Origin: CAZJGG01 sp964545475
Lineage (GTDB): Bacteria > Bacillota > Clostridia > Lachnospirales > JAISER01
Reading direction: 5' to 3'
Length of the DNA: 42,203 bases
NCBI GenBank assembly: GCA_964545475.1
Contig: CAZJGG010000024.1
Location: 1-42,203, forward strand
Positions 7,582 to 15,290 of this stretch are shown piece after piece; positions within the stretch are counted from its first letter, which is position 1; each line of letters starts with the position of its first letter. A program made the translations under genes and the position numbers. A model generated the notes under the pieces. That model was given only the letters and a program-made list of their open reading frames with translations, searched no databases and had not been told where the DNA came from.

Positions 7582-9027
7582 CTAATCATACACCCAAATT
7601 TTGGACGGCGCAACCCATTTTGATACGATATTTTTAATAAGTCCGGTTATTTCGGGGTGATTTTCGCCGGATCTCATACTTAAATTTTGTTTTTTTAACT
7701 TTTTATAGTTTTCACTGTAAAACCTTAATGCGCCGATTGAAACATCTTTTATTTTATCCGCCGGAACATTTTCAAAAACATATTCAAAAAAACTGCTATA
7801 AATATTTTCCCAGTTTTCAGTATAAATTATGGGCTCAAAACATAAGCGCACTTTAAAGCCTGCGTTTATTGCCCTGTTAATATTTTTAAGCCTGGTTGAT
7901 AGGGTAGGGCAATTTATTTCGTATTCTTTGGCTACTTCATTGGGGGATAACGACCATGATAAAATAAAGTTATCTATGGGCTTTATATCTTTAAGCAGCC
8001 CAAAGCTTGCAGACTTTGTGCGAAGTTCAAGGGTTAAATTAGGGTTTATAGCCCCAAAATCCATCCATTTTTTTATAAATCCTGTAAGCTTTTCAAAAAC
8101 AAGCAGATCTGCATCGTAAGACAGCGTTAAGAAAACGGGGGCTTCTTCAAGCGTTTTCTTTATTTCTGAAATGCTATCTTCTATATTAACGAATATCACT
8201 ATGTTTGCAGAGGGATAAACTCCTTGTAAATAACAATATTTGCAGTTGTAAAGGCAGTTTAAAACCCCTGCATAGCTTAAAAACCGCTCATGGCCGAAAT
8301 CAAGGCAAAACCTAGAACCAGGTCTAATTAACCTGTCACGGTTAACAGCGAGAATAAGCTTCCTGCTTTTTGTTTGCTCAGAAAAACTTTGGTTTTTTTT
8401 ACAGAAAACATCTTTATAGTGGTTTACTTCAATTACTTCACTGTTTTTATATGTTTTTAATATGTTTTGAGTTATTTCACTGCCTAGAGCCTGTTTTTCA
8501 ATATAAATATGGGAAAACAACTTTCTTGGCTGCATTTGCTCTTGAAAAAGCCATTTCTTAATTTTTTCAAAGGGTTGTATGCTTTCGCTGTCTGATATTA
8601 TTCTAAGAATAAAAATATTGTGGGAATTTATAAAATGTGCAGCGGCTCTGTAAACAACTCCCTCACGGGTATCTTCTGAGGCTTCTTTAATGCCGAAGAT
8701 GCTAGTTTCGTAAAGCATGTCGGGGTAGACATGCTTTTGGGTTAAAGGCTCAATTAATTTATTAAGTATAACAACGTCACCCTCGGCGTAAGGAGCGGTT
8801 ACGGGCTTTCTGGAGATATAAGCAAGTTTATCGCTGCTTTCCGAAGGGTATAGAGTTAAAAGCCTAGCAACCGCAGAAGCACCATCTGCAAGAGAGCCGG
8901 AAACTGTAAGGCGAATGTTCTCCCCTGTAAATACTTGAAAGGCTTTTAACTCCATATTTCTTTTTAGTCTTAAATCAGCTATTATTGACGCTGCTTCTTT
9001 ATGTGTTTCGCATATAAAGTAATACAT
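7582..9027 (-). CDS. Radical SAM protein of the spore photoproduct lyase family, with N-terminal nucleosidase-like domain
   Basis: Residues about 225-481 resemble spore photoproduct lyase (SplB). The iron-sulfur motif is C258-LYN-C262-KY-C265, followed by YLQG. Further on come LELRTKSA, WSLSPNEVAKEYE and RLKNINRAINAGFKVRLCFEPI. The first 200 residues are not part of SplB and look like a degenerate nucleoside phosphorylase or nucleosidase (TVSGSLADGASAVARL, AEGDVVILNKL). The cysteine that donates hydrogen in Bacillus SplB (about 44 residues after the cluster) has no counterpart: the equivalent stretch TLSYDADLLVFEKLTG lacks cysteine. The true substrate may therefore differ from the thymine photoproduct. 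It lies 24 bases upstream of the sigma gene and 19 bases after the beta-propeller gene, in the same operon. Confidence 0.8.
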   Translation of the reverse strand: MYYFICETHKEAASIIADLRLKRNMELKAFQVFTGENIRLTVSGSLADGASAVARLLTLYPSESSDKLAYISRKPVTAPYAEGDVVILNKLIEPLTQKHVYPDMLYETSIFGIKEASEDTREGVVYRAAAHFINSHNIFILRIISDSESIQPFEKIKKWLFQEQMQPRKLFSHIYIEKQALGSEITQNILKTYKNSEVIEVNHYKDVFCKKNQSFSEQTKSRKLILAVNRDRLIRPGSRFCLDFGHERFLSYAGVLNCLYNCKYCYLQGVYPSANIVIFVNIEDSISEIKKTLEEAPVFLTLSYDADLLVFEKLTGFIKKWMDFGAINPNLTLELRTKSASFGLLKDIKPIDNFILSWSLSPNEVAKEYEINCPTLSTRLKNINRAINAGFKVRLCFEPIIYTENWENIYSSFFEYVFENVPADKIKDVSIGALRFYSENYKKLKKQNLSMRSGENHPEITGLIKNIVSKWVAPSKIWVYD

Positions 9028-9046
9028 TTTTACCTCTCTTATGGGG

Positions 9047-11272
9047 TTACTTTGGGCTATTATTATTCAGTTTTACAACTGATTTTGTAGTCATATCCGG
9101 GGCGGTGGCTTTAAGTTCGTTTTCGGAAAAAGTGTAAAATGTATTTCCGATAGTTACAATTCTGTTTACATAATTTTGAAAATTGCCTCCGTAAGTTCCG
9201 GTCTTTAATATATCGTCTTTAGTCAAATGTGTTATTTTTCCTTTGTTTGCAAAACCGTTTTGCAAATCAACGTTGTAAATATAAGCCCCTTGAAACATAA
9301 ACTGACCGTATTCAATTGGGTCTCTGCCGGGAAACGGCTCTAAAACTGAAATAGGAAAAGCCATTAAGTTTTTATGCTTATTAAATAATAATGCTTTATG
9401 ATTTGATAAAATATCCGAATGAGTGCCTCTGCCACCGATTATTTCTTTAAATAGCTCGATGGGGTGTTCAACGTCTGTTACGTCAAACATGGATATTTTT
9501 ATGCCTGTTGCGTAAGCCGTACCCTTTATTTCAACGGTGTCTTTACCAAAGCCTATTAAGTGATTATCGTCGTATGGATGTAAATAATCGCTGTATCCGG
9601 GAATTTTAAGAGCACCCAGTATTTTAGGGTTTGCCGGGTTTGCTAAATCAATTACAAACAAAGGGTCTACTGTTTTAAAAGTTACAACATATGCTCTGTT
9701 ACCCATAAAACGTGTTGAGTAAATACGTTCTCCCGGTGCAATATCAGTTATTTTTCCAATAATGTCCATATTTTCGTTTAACACAAATAAATTGTTAGAT
9801 TCTTTATAATTTTTATCAAAGCTGGTTGTTGTAATCCTAAAATATCCTTTGTCCTCATCCATTGAAAATTGGTTTAATATCGTACCCGGAAGGCTTTGCT
9901 TGCTGCTGTAAGTAACTAAACCTTCGCTAAGAGCAAATTTGTATACGGTAGTTTTTTGCTCATTTTGTGCGTAATCGGTAGTAGTAACATATAAATTGTC
10001 TTTGGACATATAAACACTGTCGCCGCCGCCAACGTATGTTTGCACACTGGCTTCTTTAAACGGGCTTTCAGTTGTAAACCCGGCTATTGTCAAAAAAGAT
10101 GCGCCACGGCAGTTTGGAAAATAAAACATTGAGTCAAAATCTGTTATAATGGTTTTTCCTGTAATGGAATCGGTATATTTAGGCTTTACAACATCATTTA
10201 CGGCCATATATTGTTTGTTTTTGGTCATTTCTCTTGGAAACTGAAAAACGCTGTAAGAATTGGTTATTACATAAACGTCTTTTCCTGTTTTACGAGAGGA
10301 AATATAATTTCCGTCAATAGATAGCTCTCTTGTCTTTGAAACATTTTTTCTGTCTTTAATGTTATATTCAATAATTTTAGTATCAGTATAAGTCCCTAAA
10401 ATAACAACTAATGTGTCTCCATCAATAAAAATCTCAATGGGATTTTCAGTGTATTCCATTGTACTGCAAAGTTCCATGCTTTCGGCAGGTAAAGCTTTAA
10501 CAATTTGAATTTTATTGTTATTAACCAAATAAACAAATTGACCATCGGTTTTTATAATGTCTGCTTCGTCAACCCCTTGAACCTGAACGTTTGTTTCGGA
10601 ATAATCCATTTTCTTAGTTTCATCCATTGCGGCTTCTGATGAACTTTCTTTAGAAAACCACATGGTGTTGCCTAAATCCATTGCTCCGCTGTTTGCCGCA
10701 CCATCAGCCTGATACAGCAATAAATTATCTTTTCCTACTACTTCTTCAAATTTTTCAAATGTTCCAACAATTGGAAGCCCGTTTAACTTTGAGATGTATT
10801 CATAAACTTGTGTTTTGTCAAGGTTTAACTTATTATCGCTTATAACAATTAAACCCTTTTCATAAAACGTCTCTTTTCCCATTGAATCTGAAATTGCTCT
10901 GAGGGGCACTAAAATTCTGCCGTTTACAATTTTTGGAGGAGTTAAAAGGGTAACTTTGTTGCCGTTAACGTCCATTTGATTATTGTCGGATTTTATCGTT
11001 ACAGTAATGTCACTATATTTAATTTCTGCGGTTTGGTTTTCCTGGTTCCAATTTGCCGAAGCACCCAACGCTTCTGTTATAAAGCGGAGGGGCACTAGGG
11101 TTATACCATTTTCAATAACCGGGGGGCAGTCCATTTTTTGTGTGTTGCCGTTTACAATTGCTTGTGTGCTTTTAACATATAAAATAACAGAATTATCGGT
11201 TTGCTTTGGTAAGTTTTGAGACGCCAGCGTTGTTATTAACATCAGTGATAATGCAGCTAAGCTCTTGAACAT
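9047..11272 (-). CDS. Secreted beta-propeller protein with copper-amine-oxidase-type N-terminal repeats
   Basis: The 741-residue protein has a signal peptide (about 1-19) and two short repeats of the copper amine oxidase N-terminal type, marked by TLVPLRFITEALG and ILVPLRAISDSMG. These usually act as cell-surface or stalk modules. A large beta-propeller-like region (about 190-735) follows, with repeated strands such as VQVQGVDEADIIKTDGQFVY, the start of the secreted beta-propeller family common in Clostridia. I chose ATG 11272, with GGAGG 7 bases upstream; a TTG further up overlaps that site. It is the first gene of the sigma-factor operon and is preceded by an ECF-type promoter, so it is a likely sigma target acting outside the cell. 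Ligand unknown. Confidence 0.88.
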   Translation of the reverse strand: MFKSLAALSLMLITTLASQNLPKQTDNSVILYVKSTQAIVNGNTQKMDCPPVIENGITLVPLRFITEALGASANWNQENQTAEIKYSDITVTIKSDNNQMDVNGNKVTLLTPPKIVNGRILVPLRAISDSMGKETFYEKGLIVISDNKLNLDKTQVYEYISKLNGLPIVGTFEKFEEVVGKDNLLLYQADGAANSGAMDLGNTMWFSKESSSEAAMDETKKMDYSETNVQVQGVDEADIIKTDGQFVYLVNNNKIQIVKALPAESMELCSTMEYTENPIEIFIDGDTLVVILGTYTDTKIIEYNIKDRKNVSKTRELSIDGNYISSRKTGKDVYVITNSYSVFQFPREMTKNKQYMAVNDVVKPKYTDSITGKTIITDFDSMFYFPNCRGASFLTIAGFTTESPFKEASVQTYVGGGDSVYMSKDNLYVTTTDYAQNEQKTTVYKFALSEGLVTYSSKQSLPGTILNQFSMDEDKGYFRITTTSFDKNYKESNNLFVLNENMDIIGKITDIAPGERIYSTRFMGNRAYVVTFKTVDPLFVIDLANPANPKILGALKIPGYSDYLHPYDDNHLIGFGKDTVEIKGTAYATGIKISMFDVTDVEHPIELFKEIIGGRGTHSDILSNHKALLFNKHKNLMAFPISVLEPFPGRDPIEYGQFMFQGAYIYNVDLQNGFANKGKITHLTKDDILKTGTYGGNFQNYVNRIVTIGNTFYTFSENELKATAPDMTTKSVVKLNNNSPK

Positions 11273-11311
11273 ATTGATTCCTCCGCTCTTTAACAACTTC
11301 TTTTAATAATA

Positions 11312-11336
11312 AACGTTTTTAATTAAAAATAGTTCC
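11312..11336 (-). promoter_or_regulatory. ECF-type promoter of the beta-propeller/sigma operon
   Basis: On the minus strand GGAAC at 11332-11336, 16 bases, then CGTT at 11312-11315, 40 bases before the start codon at 11272. GGAAC with N16-17 and CGT is the usual shape of ECF sigma promoters. This is the only such site I noticed, and it precedes the operon that encodes an ECF sigma factor. It abuts the divergent ptb promoter. Confidence 0.6.
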
Positions 11337-11337
11337 G

Positions 11338-11366
11338 TTGACAATATTACAAATAAATTGTAGAAT
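11338..11366 (+). promoter_or_regulatory. Promoter of ptb
   Basis: TTGACA at 11338-11343, 17 bases, then TAGAAT at 11361-11366; start codon at 11409. A strong vegetative promoter. Its -35 box lies two bases from the ECF -35 box on the other strand. Confidence 0.75.
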
Positions 11367-11408
11367 AACAATGTAATATTATTTTATTTTGCACAAAAAA
11401 TCAATAGA

Positions 11409-12353
11409 ATGAAAATTGAATATTTAATCAAAGCGTTAGAAAGGAAAATTAAATTGCCAATTAAAAATTTTGATGTATTAAGGCAGGCTGTTATAAGCTC
11501 TGAGCCAAAAACAATTGTTGTTGCGGCGGCTCATGACGAACATTCATTGGAAGCGGTATTTAATGCGCAAAAAGAATTTGGCTTGAAGTATATACTTGTT
11601 GGTGAAAAAGACAAGATAATAGAAATAGGGCGGCAATTGGGACAAGATGTTAATATTGAATATATAGTTGAAGCGGATAACGATATGGAATGCGCTAAAA
11701 AAGCTGTTGCTCTTATAAAAGAAGGCAAGGGCAGTGTTTTAATGAAAGGGATTCTTGAAACCAAAACCCTTATAAAAGAAGTTTTGGACAGAGACACAGG
11801 CATTAGAGGCTCGGGTTTTATGTCCCATTTAGCTGTACTTGAAGTTCCTGATTATCATAAGCTTGTTTATTTTACAGACGGTGGCTTAACACCTCACCCG
11901 GACTTTGAGCAAAAATGTGCCATTACAAAAAACGTTACAGAGCTTTTACGTAAGCTTGGGTATGAAGAACCGAAAATTGCAGCATTAGCAGCAACGGAAA
12001 GCGTTAGCGAAAAAATTGAAGAAACAGTACATGCTTTTAAAATTGCAGAAATGGCAAAAATGGGAGAATTCGGTAAATGTATAGTAGAAGGACCAATTTC
12101 CTTTGATATTGCTGTAAGCCAGGAGTCCGCTAAAATAAAAAAATATGAAAGCCGGATTTCCGGGGAAGTTGATGCCTTTGTTTTGCCTTGTATAAATTCA
12201 TGCAATGCTTTAGTAAAAGGAATAATTTATTGGGCAAAAGCAAAAATGGCAGGATGTGTTTTAGGTGCTAAAGTGCCTATTGTTTTAACGTCAAGAGGGG
12301 CATCGGGGGAAGAAAAGCTTTTGTCAATTTTGTTGTGTTTAAGTGTTAAGTAA
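11409..12353 (+). CDS. ptb: Phosphate butyryltransferase / phosphate acetyltransferase family enzyme
   Basis: The 314-residue protein is of the usual length for phosphate butyryltransferase. It has the family features VLMKGILETKTLIKEVLDRDTGIR, LTPHPDFEQK, AALAATESVSEKIEET and GCVLGAKVPIVLTSRGAS (parts of longer conserved blocks). The reaction exchanges CoA and phosphate on a short acyl group, in butyrate or branched-chain fermentation. No butyrate kinase gene is adjacent, so acetyl, propionyl or branched substrates are also possible. No clear ribosome-binding site precedes the ATG, which is unusual in this window; the leader is short (about 35 bases) and AT-rich. DegV follows 38 bases later and is probably co-transcribed. 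Confidence 0.88.
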   Translation: MKIEYLIKALERKIKLPIKNFDVLRQAVISSEPKTIVVAAAHDEHSLEAVFNAQKEFGLKYILVGEKDKIIEIGRQLGQDVNIEYIVEADNDMECAKKAVALIKEGKGSVLMKGILETKTLIKEVLDRDTGIRGSGFMSHLAVLEVPDYHKLVYFTDGGLTPHPDFEQKCAITKNVTELLRKLGYEEPKIAALAATESVSEKIEETVHAFKIAEMAKMGEFGKCIVEGPISFDIAVSQESAKIKKYESRISGEVDAFVLPCINSCNALVKGIIYWAKAKMAGCVLGAKVPIVLTSRGASGEEKLLSILLCLSVK

Positions 12354-12391
12354 GCAGTATATATCATAATTACATTCTAGGAGGAAAGCGG

Positions 12392-13228
12392 TTGATAAAA
12401 ATAGTTGTTGACAGTGGATGCGATTTAACAGATGACATGAAGCAAAGAAATGGCATAAATATGGAGGTTGCTCCTTTAACCCTTATGCTAGGTGAAAAAG
12501 TTTTTATAGACACAGAAGACTTTGACGTTCCAAAGTATATTGAGGAAATGAGGAAATACCCCGGAGTTCCTAAAACAGCCGCACCCTCGCCGAACCATTA
12601 TTATGAAAGTTTTAAAGGCAAGGAATCTGTTTTCGCGGTAACATTATCGTCAAAACTTAGTGCTTCTTATACTTCCGCTATGACTGCAAAGCAAATGTAT
12701 TTAGAAGAAATTGGTAATAAATTTATTCACGTATTTGACAGCTTAAGTGCATCTGTTGGTGAAATGCTTATTGCTATGAAAATAAATGAGTTTGCTAAAA
12801 ATGATAAAACAAATAGTGAAATTGTTGACGGCGTTACAAATTTCATTAATAATATGAAAACATATTTTATTTTGGAAAGATATGATACGGCAGTTAAAAC
12901 AGGGCGTATGAAGCCATATGTGGCGAAAATTGCTTCTCTTATGTCTTTTAAGCCCATTTGTTTTGCTGACGAGGGCAAAATGGAGTTTCTGGACAAGGCT
13001 AGAGGTTTTCCAAAAGCAATAAACAAATTAATTGAAATTATTCAAAGAGACTCTTCGGATTTTGAAAACAGAGTTTTAGCAATATCCCACGTTAAATGCT
13101 ATGATAAAGCGCTGGAATTTAAAAATGCCATTGTTGAAAAAATTAAATTTAAAGATGTAATTATATGCGAAGCCAGCGGATTATGCTCGACATATGCCGA
13201 CGAAGGCGGTATAATTATTGCGTTATAA
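12392..13228 (+). CDS. DegV family fatty-acid-binding protein
   Basis: The 278-residue protein matches DegV proteins from end to end: IVVDSGCDLTDDM at the start, TAAPSPNHYYESF, VTLSSKLSASYTSA, VFDSLSASVGEM and RYDTAVKTGRM. The final strand-helix unit ends GLCSTYADEGGIIIAL. Family members bind a single long-chain fatty acid in the cytoplasm and, as FakB, present it to the kinase FakA for phosphorylation. No fakA-like kinase is seen in the window. The start is TTG behind AGGAGG. It follows ptb with no terminator, and a hairpin terminator lies just after it. Confidence 0.92.
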   Translation: MIKIVVDSGCDLTDDMKQRNGINMEVAPLTLMLGEKVFIDTEDFDVPKYIEEMRKYPGVPKTAAPSPNHYYESFKGKESVFAVTLSSKLSASYTSAMTAKQMYLEEIGNKFIHVFDSLSASVGEMLIAMKINEFAKNDKTNSEIVDGVTNFINNMKTYFILERYDTAVKTGRMKPYVAKIASLMSFKPICFADEGKMEFLDKARGFPKAINKLIEIIQRDSSDFENRVLAISHVKCYDKALEFKNAIVEKIKFKDVIICEASGLCSTYADEGGIIIAL

Positions 13229-13239
13229 TTTTATTCATT

Positions 13240-13267
13240 AAGGTGATGTTGAAAAACATCGCCTTTT
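13240..13267 (+). terminator. Terminator after the DegV gene
   Basis: An 11-bp stem with one G-T pair (13240-13250 with 13255-13265), loop GAAA, then TTTT. It lies between DegV and the next gene 17 bases on, so it may be partial and allow read-through. Confidence 0.65.
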
Positions 13268-13284
13268 AGTAAAGGAGCAGAAAC

Positions 13285-14319
13285 ATGGAGATATTTATTA
13301 ACAACGCAATTTTGCATATTGCAGACAAAAACACGGAGCAAATGCATATTTCCAATGAGGAGCTTGACATTGACAGCGATATTTGTTACGATTTTGTCCA
13401 GAAGCATGTAAAAAAGCTTTTAAGCAATTCTGCGGCTAAGGAAGCCTTGTTTAACGAAGAATCTAAAGTGCTGTCTTATGTAAAAGCTTTTATTAACGGG
13501 GAAATTTATTTTAAAGACTTATCTAAGCAAATTTGCGAGCATTTGTTTTCAATATTGCATAAGGAATCAGAAATTCCCCCTGCCGATGTTTTAATAGTTC
13601 AGTTTGAAACAAGGGCCAAAGGCGGAAGAAAAAAAAGCGAAAGCATTTTGGAAAACGAATACATAGCCGTTTTAAAGCTTAACCACACAGAATGCTTCAC
13701 ACATAAAGTAAGTGACAGGGAAAGCGGAACTGATAACCAGCTTGTGAAAGTTTCTGGCATTTTGCCCTTTGAATTCGGCAAAGTTTTGGAAGCTTGCGTT
13801 ATACCTTACGAACCTATGGTTGTTAAAATTTTGGAAAAGCCTTATTGTGTTGAAGGTGAGACGGTAAACTATTTTTCTGAACAGTTTTTGGAATGTAAAA
13901 CTGAGCTTTCAAAAAAAGAAATTGTTGAAGTTTTAACTGACATTTCAGAAGAAATAAATGAAAAATATTTTGACGGAAGAGTTGAGGATGCGGCGAAAAT
14001 TAAGCTTGCTATAATTGATGATTCAATTGAGCAAGAGGGGGTTTTAAGCGTATTCAACGTTGCTTCAAAAGTTTTTTCTGAAAACGAGGAAGCAAAAACA
14101 GAATTTATGGAAATGACAAAAGAAGCAGGTATTAAGCCAGACTTAGAGCTTGGAGAAAAGTTTATCCGTCAAAATTTTGGAGTTCAAAAATTTAAAGCGG
14201 CCAACGGAATTGAACTTAAATTCCCTGCAGAATTATCAGACGATTTGGGTTCTATGGAATTTATTAAAAATGAAGACGGCACTTTTTCTATCTTGTTGAA
14301 AAATTTGATAAAACAATAA
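13285..14319 (+). CDS. Nucleoid-associated protein (NdpA/YejK family)
   Basis: The 344-residue protein resembles the 37-kDa nucleoid-associated family. The N-terminus is EIFINNAILHIAD with a following helical segment. The centre contains the family stretch EYIAVLKLNHTE and VKVSGILPFE. The C-terminal half has FNVASKVFSENEEAKTEFM and a DNA-binding-like finish. Members bind the folded chromosome and are seldom essential; their exact role is not settled. ATG is preceded by AAAGGAG. It is followed after 15 bases by lspA on the same strand, so both are probably read together. Confidence 0.8.
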   Translation: MEIFINNAILHIADKNTEQMHISNEELDIDSDICYDFVQKHVKKLLSNSAAKEALFNEESKVLSYVKAFINGEIYFKDLSKQICEHLFSILHKESEIPPADVLIVQFETRAKGGRKKSESILENEYIAVLKLNHTECFTHKVSDRESGTDNQLVKVSGILPFEFGKVLEACVIPYEPMVVKILEKPYCVEGETVNYFSEQFLECKTELSKKEIVEVLTDISEEINEKYFDGRVEDAAKIKLAIIDDSIEQEGVLSVFNVASKVFSENEEAKTEFMEMTKEAGIKPDLELGEKFIRQNFGVQKFKAANGIELKFPAELSDDLGSMEFIKNEDGTFSILLKNLIKQ

Positions 14320-14334
14320 TGTGGAGGTTTTTTC

Positions 14335-14799
14335 ATGGAATATTTGTCTTTATTTTTTGGAATTATATCATTAGACCAATTTACAAAAAAACTTGCAGAT
14401 AAAAAAATAAAACCCGGTGAAGAAGTAGAAGTTTGCAAGGGCGTATTCCATTTAACAAATGTAAAAAACAAAGGTGCTATTTATGGTGTTATGCAGGAAA
14501 ACCCCAAAAAGCTTTTGTATTTATCTTTGCTTATTCACAAAATGTTCTTAGACTATTTGTATTTTTTTAAAAGAGAATATGGAATAAACAAAGGTATAAA
14601 ATTTTCTTTAGCCATGCTTTTTGGCGGAGGCATTAGCAATTTATTAGACAGAACATTTGCCGGAGAAGTAACTGATTTTATTAGAATAAAAAAATATAAA
14701 AAATTTCCGATATTTAATATTGCAGATATATTTGTTCTTATTGGAGCAATTAGTTGCTTAGTTAGTTTACTAATACAATTTAGGAATTCAAGGAAATAG
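14335..14799 (+). CDS. lspA: Lipoprotein signal peptidase II (LspA family)
   Basis: The 154-residue membrane protein has the signal peptidase II signatures: an early aspartate in a helix (D14, LDQFTKK), the VKNKGAIYGVM block (residues 43-53), GGGISNLLDR with catalytic D105, and FNIADIFVLIG with catalytic D131. It is predicted to cut the signal peptides of lipoproteins such as those at 4792 and 21047 after lipid attachment. The hydrophobic segments are at about 3-13, 60-77, 88-104 and 129-148. It is at the short end of the family, and the third helix is less hydrophobic than usual. GGAGG lies 7 bases upstream of ATG. Given its small size it could be a second, divergent copy. Confidence 0.85.
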   Translation: MEYLSLFFGIISLDQFTKKLADKKIKPGEEVEVCKGVFHLTNVKNKGAIYGVMQENPKKLLYLSLLIHKMFLDYLYFFKREYGINKGIKFSLAMLFGGGISNLLDRTFAGEVTDFIRIKKYKKFPIFNIADIFVLIGAISCLVSLLIQFRNSRK

Positions 14800-14809
14800 C
14801 AATTTATAC

Positions 14810-14838
14810 TTGCTAAAACTAAAGTTAAGTTGTATAAT
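14810..14838 (+). promoter_or_regulatory. Promoter of 6S RNA
   Basis: TTGCTA at 14810-14815, 17 bases, then TATAAT at 14833-14838. Transcription would begin at about 14845, just before the predicted 6S RNA. Confidence 0.75.
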
Positions 14839-14852
14839 ACCTTTAAAATAAG

Positions 14853-15045
14853 ATGAAGTCCTGAATTGTTCGCCAACCTATTATTTTGAACCTACATGAC
14901 TCAAATGGGCATCCTACATTCTAAAGCCTATGTCAGGCCGCAACATAATTCCCTTTGGGCAGCGGAAGACAGAAGCTTTTCTGCGGAAGCCCACCTAGCT
15001 TAGGCTAGGTGTCAAAAGATAGGAACGGCAATTCGGGTTTTTTCT
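14853..15045 (+). ncRNA. ssrS: 6S RNA
   Basis: The ends fit the 6S consensus. The 5' part GTCCTGAATTGTTCGCC resembles the conserved CTGAGATGTTCGC start. The 3' part ACGGCAATTCGGG resembles its partner GGCATCTCGGAG. They pair as a 9-bp closing stem (14860-14868 with 15029-15037). The interior has an upper stem (14992-14999 with 15004-15011) and unpaired central segments on both sides. A T-rich run follows directly and ends the transcript. 6S RNA imitates an open promoter, holds the housekeeping RNA polymerase in stationary phase, and is released by copying a short product RNA. Length about 190 bases is typical. Exact ends are estimated. Confidence 0.8.
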
Positions 15046-15072
15046 TTTTTTTATTATTTGAAAATATTTTTA

Positions 15073-15113
15073 GGCTATTTTGCTGATAAAAAAGCAAAAT
15101 AGCCTATTTTTAT
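15073..15113 (+). terminator. Terminator after 6S RNA
   Basis: A perfect 13-bp stem (15073-15085 with 15094-15106), 8-base loop and a run ATTTTTATTTT. It is preceded by another T-run at the 6S end, so 6S RNA is well insulated from rpsB. Confidence 0.88.
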
Positions 15114-15139
15114 TTTATTTAAATAGTTAGAAAAATTAA

Positions 15140-15168
15140 TTGCATAATTTTAACCCATGTGTTATAAT
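15140..15168 (+). promoter_or_regulatory. Promoter of rpsB-tsf
   Basis: TTGCAT at 15140-15145, 17 bases, TATAAT at 15163-15168. The leader would be about 115 bases long. Confidence 0.75.
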
Positions 15169-15214
15169 GTTGCAGTTAAAATGCAACAATGTAAATTGCT
15201 GCAAATAATACACA

Positions 15215-15264
15215 CACAATGGGCTTGCGCTGGGTGCCAGTTGGTAAAAATGCAAGCCAATGTG
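15215..15264 (+). promoter_or_regulatory. Structured rpsB leader, likely S2 autoregulation site
   Basis: The leader can form a long stem between CACAATGGGCTTGC (15215-15228) and GCAAGCCAATGTG (15252-15264), capped by a small stem CTGG/CCAG at 15230-15233 and 15237-15240. Ribosomal protein S2 is known to control its own mRNA through a leader structure in many bacteria. The position just before the ribosome-binding site fits. The match to the known S2 leader family was not checked. Confidence 0.45.
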
Positions 15265-15290
15265 GAGGAAAATAACCTAGGAGGTGCGCT

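Noticed and set aside
7582..9027. Plain assignment as spore photoproduct lyase splB
   Set aside because: Extra 200-residue N-terminal domain and no cysteine at the hydrogen-donor place; only family membership is claimed.
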